Origin: a virus
Length of the DNA stretch: 20,508 nt
Reading direction: 5' to 3' (one strand)
IMG/VR virus record: IMGVR_UViG_3300025853_000853
Coordinates: 1-20,508 of that record
The translations under genes and the position numbers were made by a program. Positions 20,096 to 20,508 of this stretch are shown here, piece by piece; the first letter of the stretch is position 1; each line of letters begins with the position of its first letter. Below the pieces are notes generated by a model, which had not been told where the DNA came from, did not search any database, and worked only from the letters and a program-made list of their open reading frames with translations.

Positions 20096-20508
20096 CCGTT
20101 GCCGTAAAGCGCGGAACTGGTGCTAAAAGGTTACAATCGGCACTAAACGACTTAGATCGACACACGCTCAAGGTAGGCTGGGTAGCTGGCAAACAATATC
20201 CAGGCACGCGAATGACGACCGCACAAGTTGCAGCTATTAGCGAGTTTGGTGCACCTGCTAAAAATATACCACCACGGCCAATTATCAGGCCGACTATTAT
20301 TAAAGATCGCAATAAGTGGAGTAAGATAACCACTCAAGAAAGTAAAAACGTTATAAGCGGCAAAAGTACTGTAAAAAATTTTTATGAAGTACTTGGCAAT
20401 TTTGCAAGTGGCGACATTAGAAAAATGATCACTACAATTAAAGCGCCACCGCTAAAGCCTGCTACTATTCGCGCAAGAGAGCGCACTTACACAAGAAAAT
20501 CAAACAAA
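20092..20508 (+). CDS. gp10-like neck/tail completion protein (partial)
   Basis: The first 139 codons are in the window and the frame continues beyond the end. The sequence LKVGWVAGKQYPGTRMTTAQ, then ISEFGAPAKNIPPRPIIRPT (about 50-69) fits the phage gp10/neck or minor tail family in which a VGW...YP...EFG...PPRPF pattern is conserved. A basic and helical region follows. Position after the DUF4054 gene supports a tail completion or head-tail joining role. The ATG overlaps the previous stop (ATGA). Confidence 0.65.
   Translation, partial: MTVAVKRGTGAKRLQSALNDLDRHTLKVGWVAGKQYPGTRMTTAQVAAISEFGAPAKNIPPRPIIRPTIIKDRNKWSKITTQESKNVISGKSTVKNFYEVLGNFASGDIRKMITTIKAPPLKPATIRARERTYTRKSNK

Noticed and set aside
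1-20508. tRNA genes, CRISPR arrays, insertion sequences, integrase or att sites
   Set aside because: None was recognised on either strand by eye.

Overview
The window is a piece of a tailed-phage or prophage genome. It is AT-rich, uses sigma70-type promoters and AGGAG-type ribosome sites, and carries HigA/Phd-type antitoxin families, which together suggest a low-GC proteobacterial host, probably gammaproteobacterial. The host assignment is inference; no host gene, tRNA or att site is visible. Nearly all genes run rightward, are tightly packed and often overlap by 1-17 bases.

Layout. (1) 1-3410 is an early or accessory 'moron' region: the end of an unknown gene, a Phd/YefM-like antitoxin, two tiny ORFs, two pentapeptide-repeat proteins (38 and 30 repeats), and three HTH proteins of XRE/HigA type. 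No toxin gene is seen. Several of these genes sit behind near-consensus promoters whose transcripts should begin with a small hairpin with a conserved ACT(N)GG loop, and several share the same ribosome site and first codons (MLDK). (2) 3527-5315 is a ParB-like protein overlapping a Mom-family adenine-modification protein, followed by a predicted three-way-junction RNA and a small basic phage protein. (3) 5316-5764 holds the only clear leftward gene, a small HTH protein, and an operator-rich divergent control region. (4) 5765-6199 encodes a probable small terminase. (5) 6289-10999 is a block of tail-fibre/appendage proteins built from shared modules, including a jelly-roll-like domain found in three of them. 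(6) 11101-11547 holds two small genes, one of them a membrane/coiled-coil protein. (7) 11549-20508 is the head module: large terminase, portal (DUF1073/HI1409 type), an inserted D12-class adenine methyltransferase, MuF-like protein, DUF2213 protease with acidic scaffold region, cement protein, DUF2184 major capsid protein, an accessory head protein, a DUF4054 connector and the start of a gp10-like neck/tail completion protein.

How it works together. TerS/TerL package DNA through the portal into a capsid built from the DUF2184 protein, the cement protein and the protease/scaffold. Mom and the D12 methylase probably modify adenines against host restriction. The fibre block provides host recognition. 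The left region probably interacts with the host (antitoxin-like proteins, DNA-mimic-like repeat proteins, small acidic protein), but its function is inferred only from family and context.

Most notable: a repeated promoter-hairpin-ribosome-site cassette with covarying stems; a compact three-way-junction RNA just after mom; a likely nested scaffold start inside the protease gene; terminase subunits separated by about 5 kb of fibre genes; and a ParB-like/Mom overlap reminiscent of com-mom in phage Mu.
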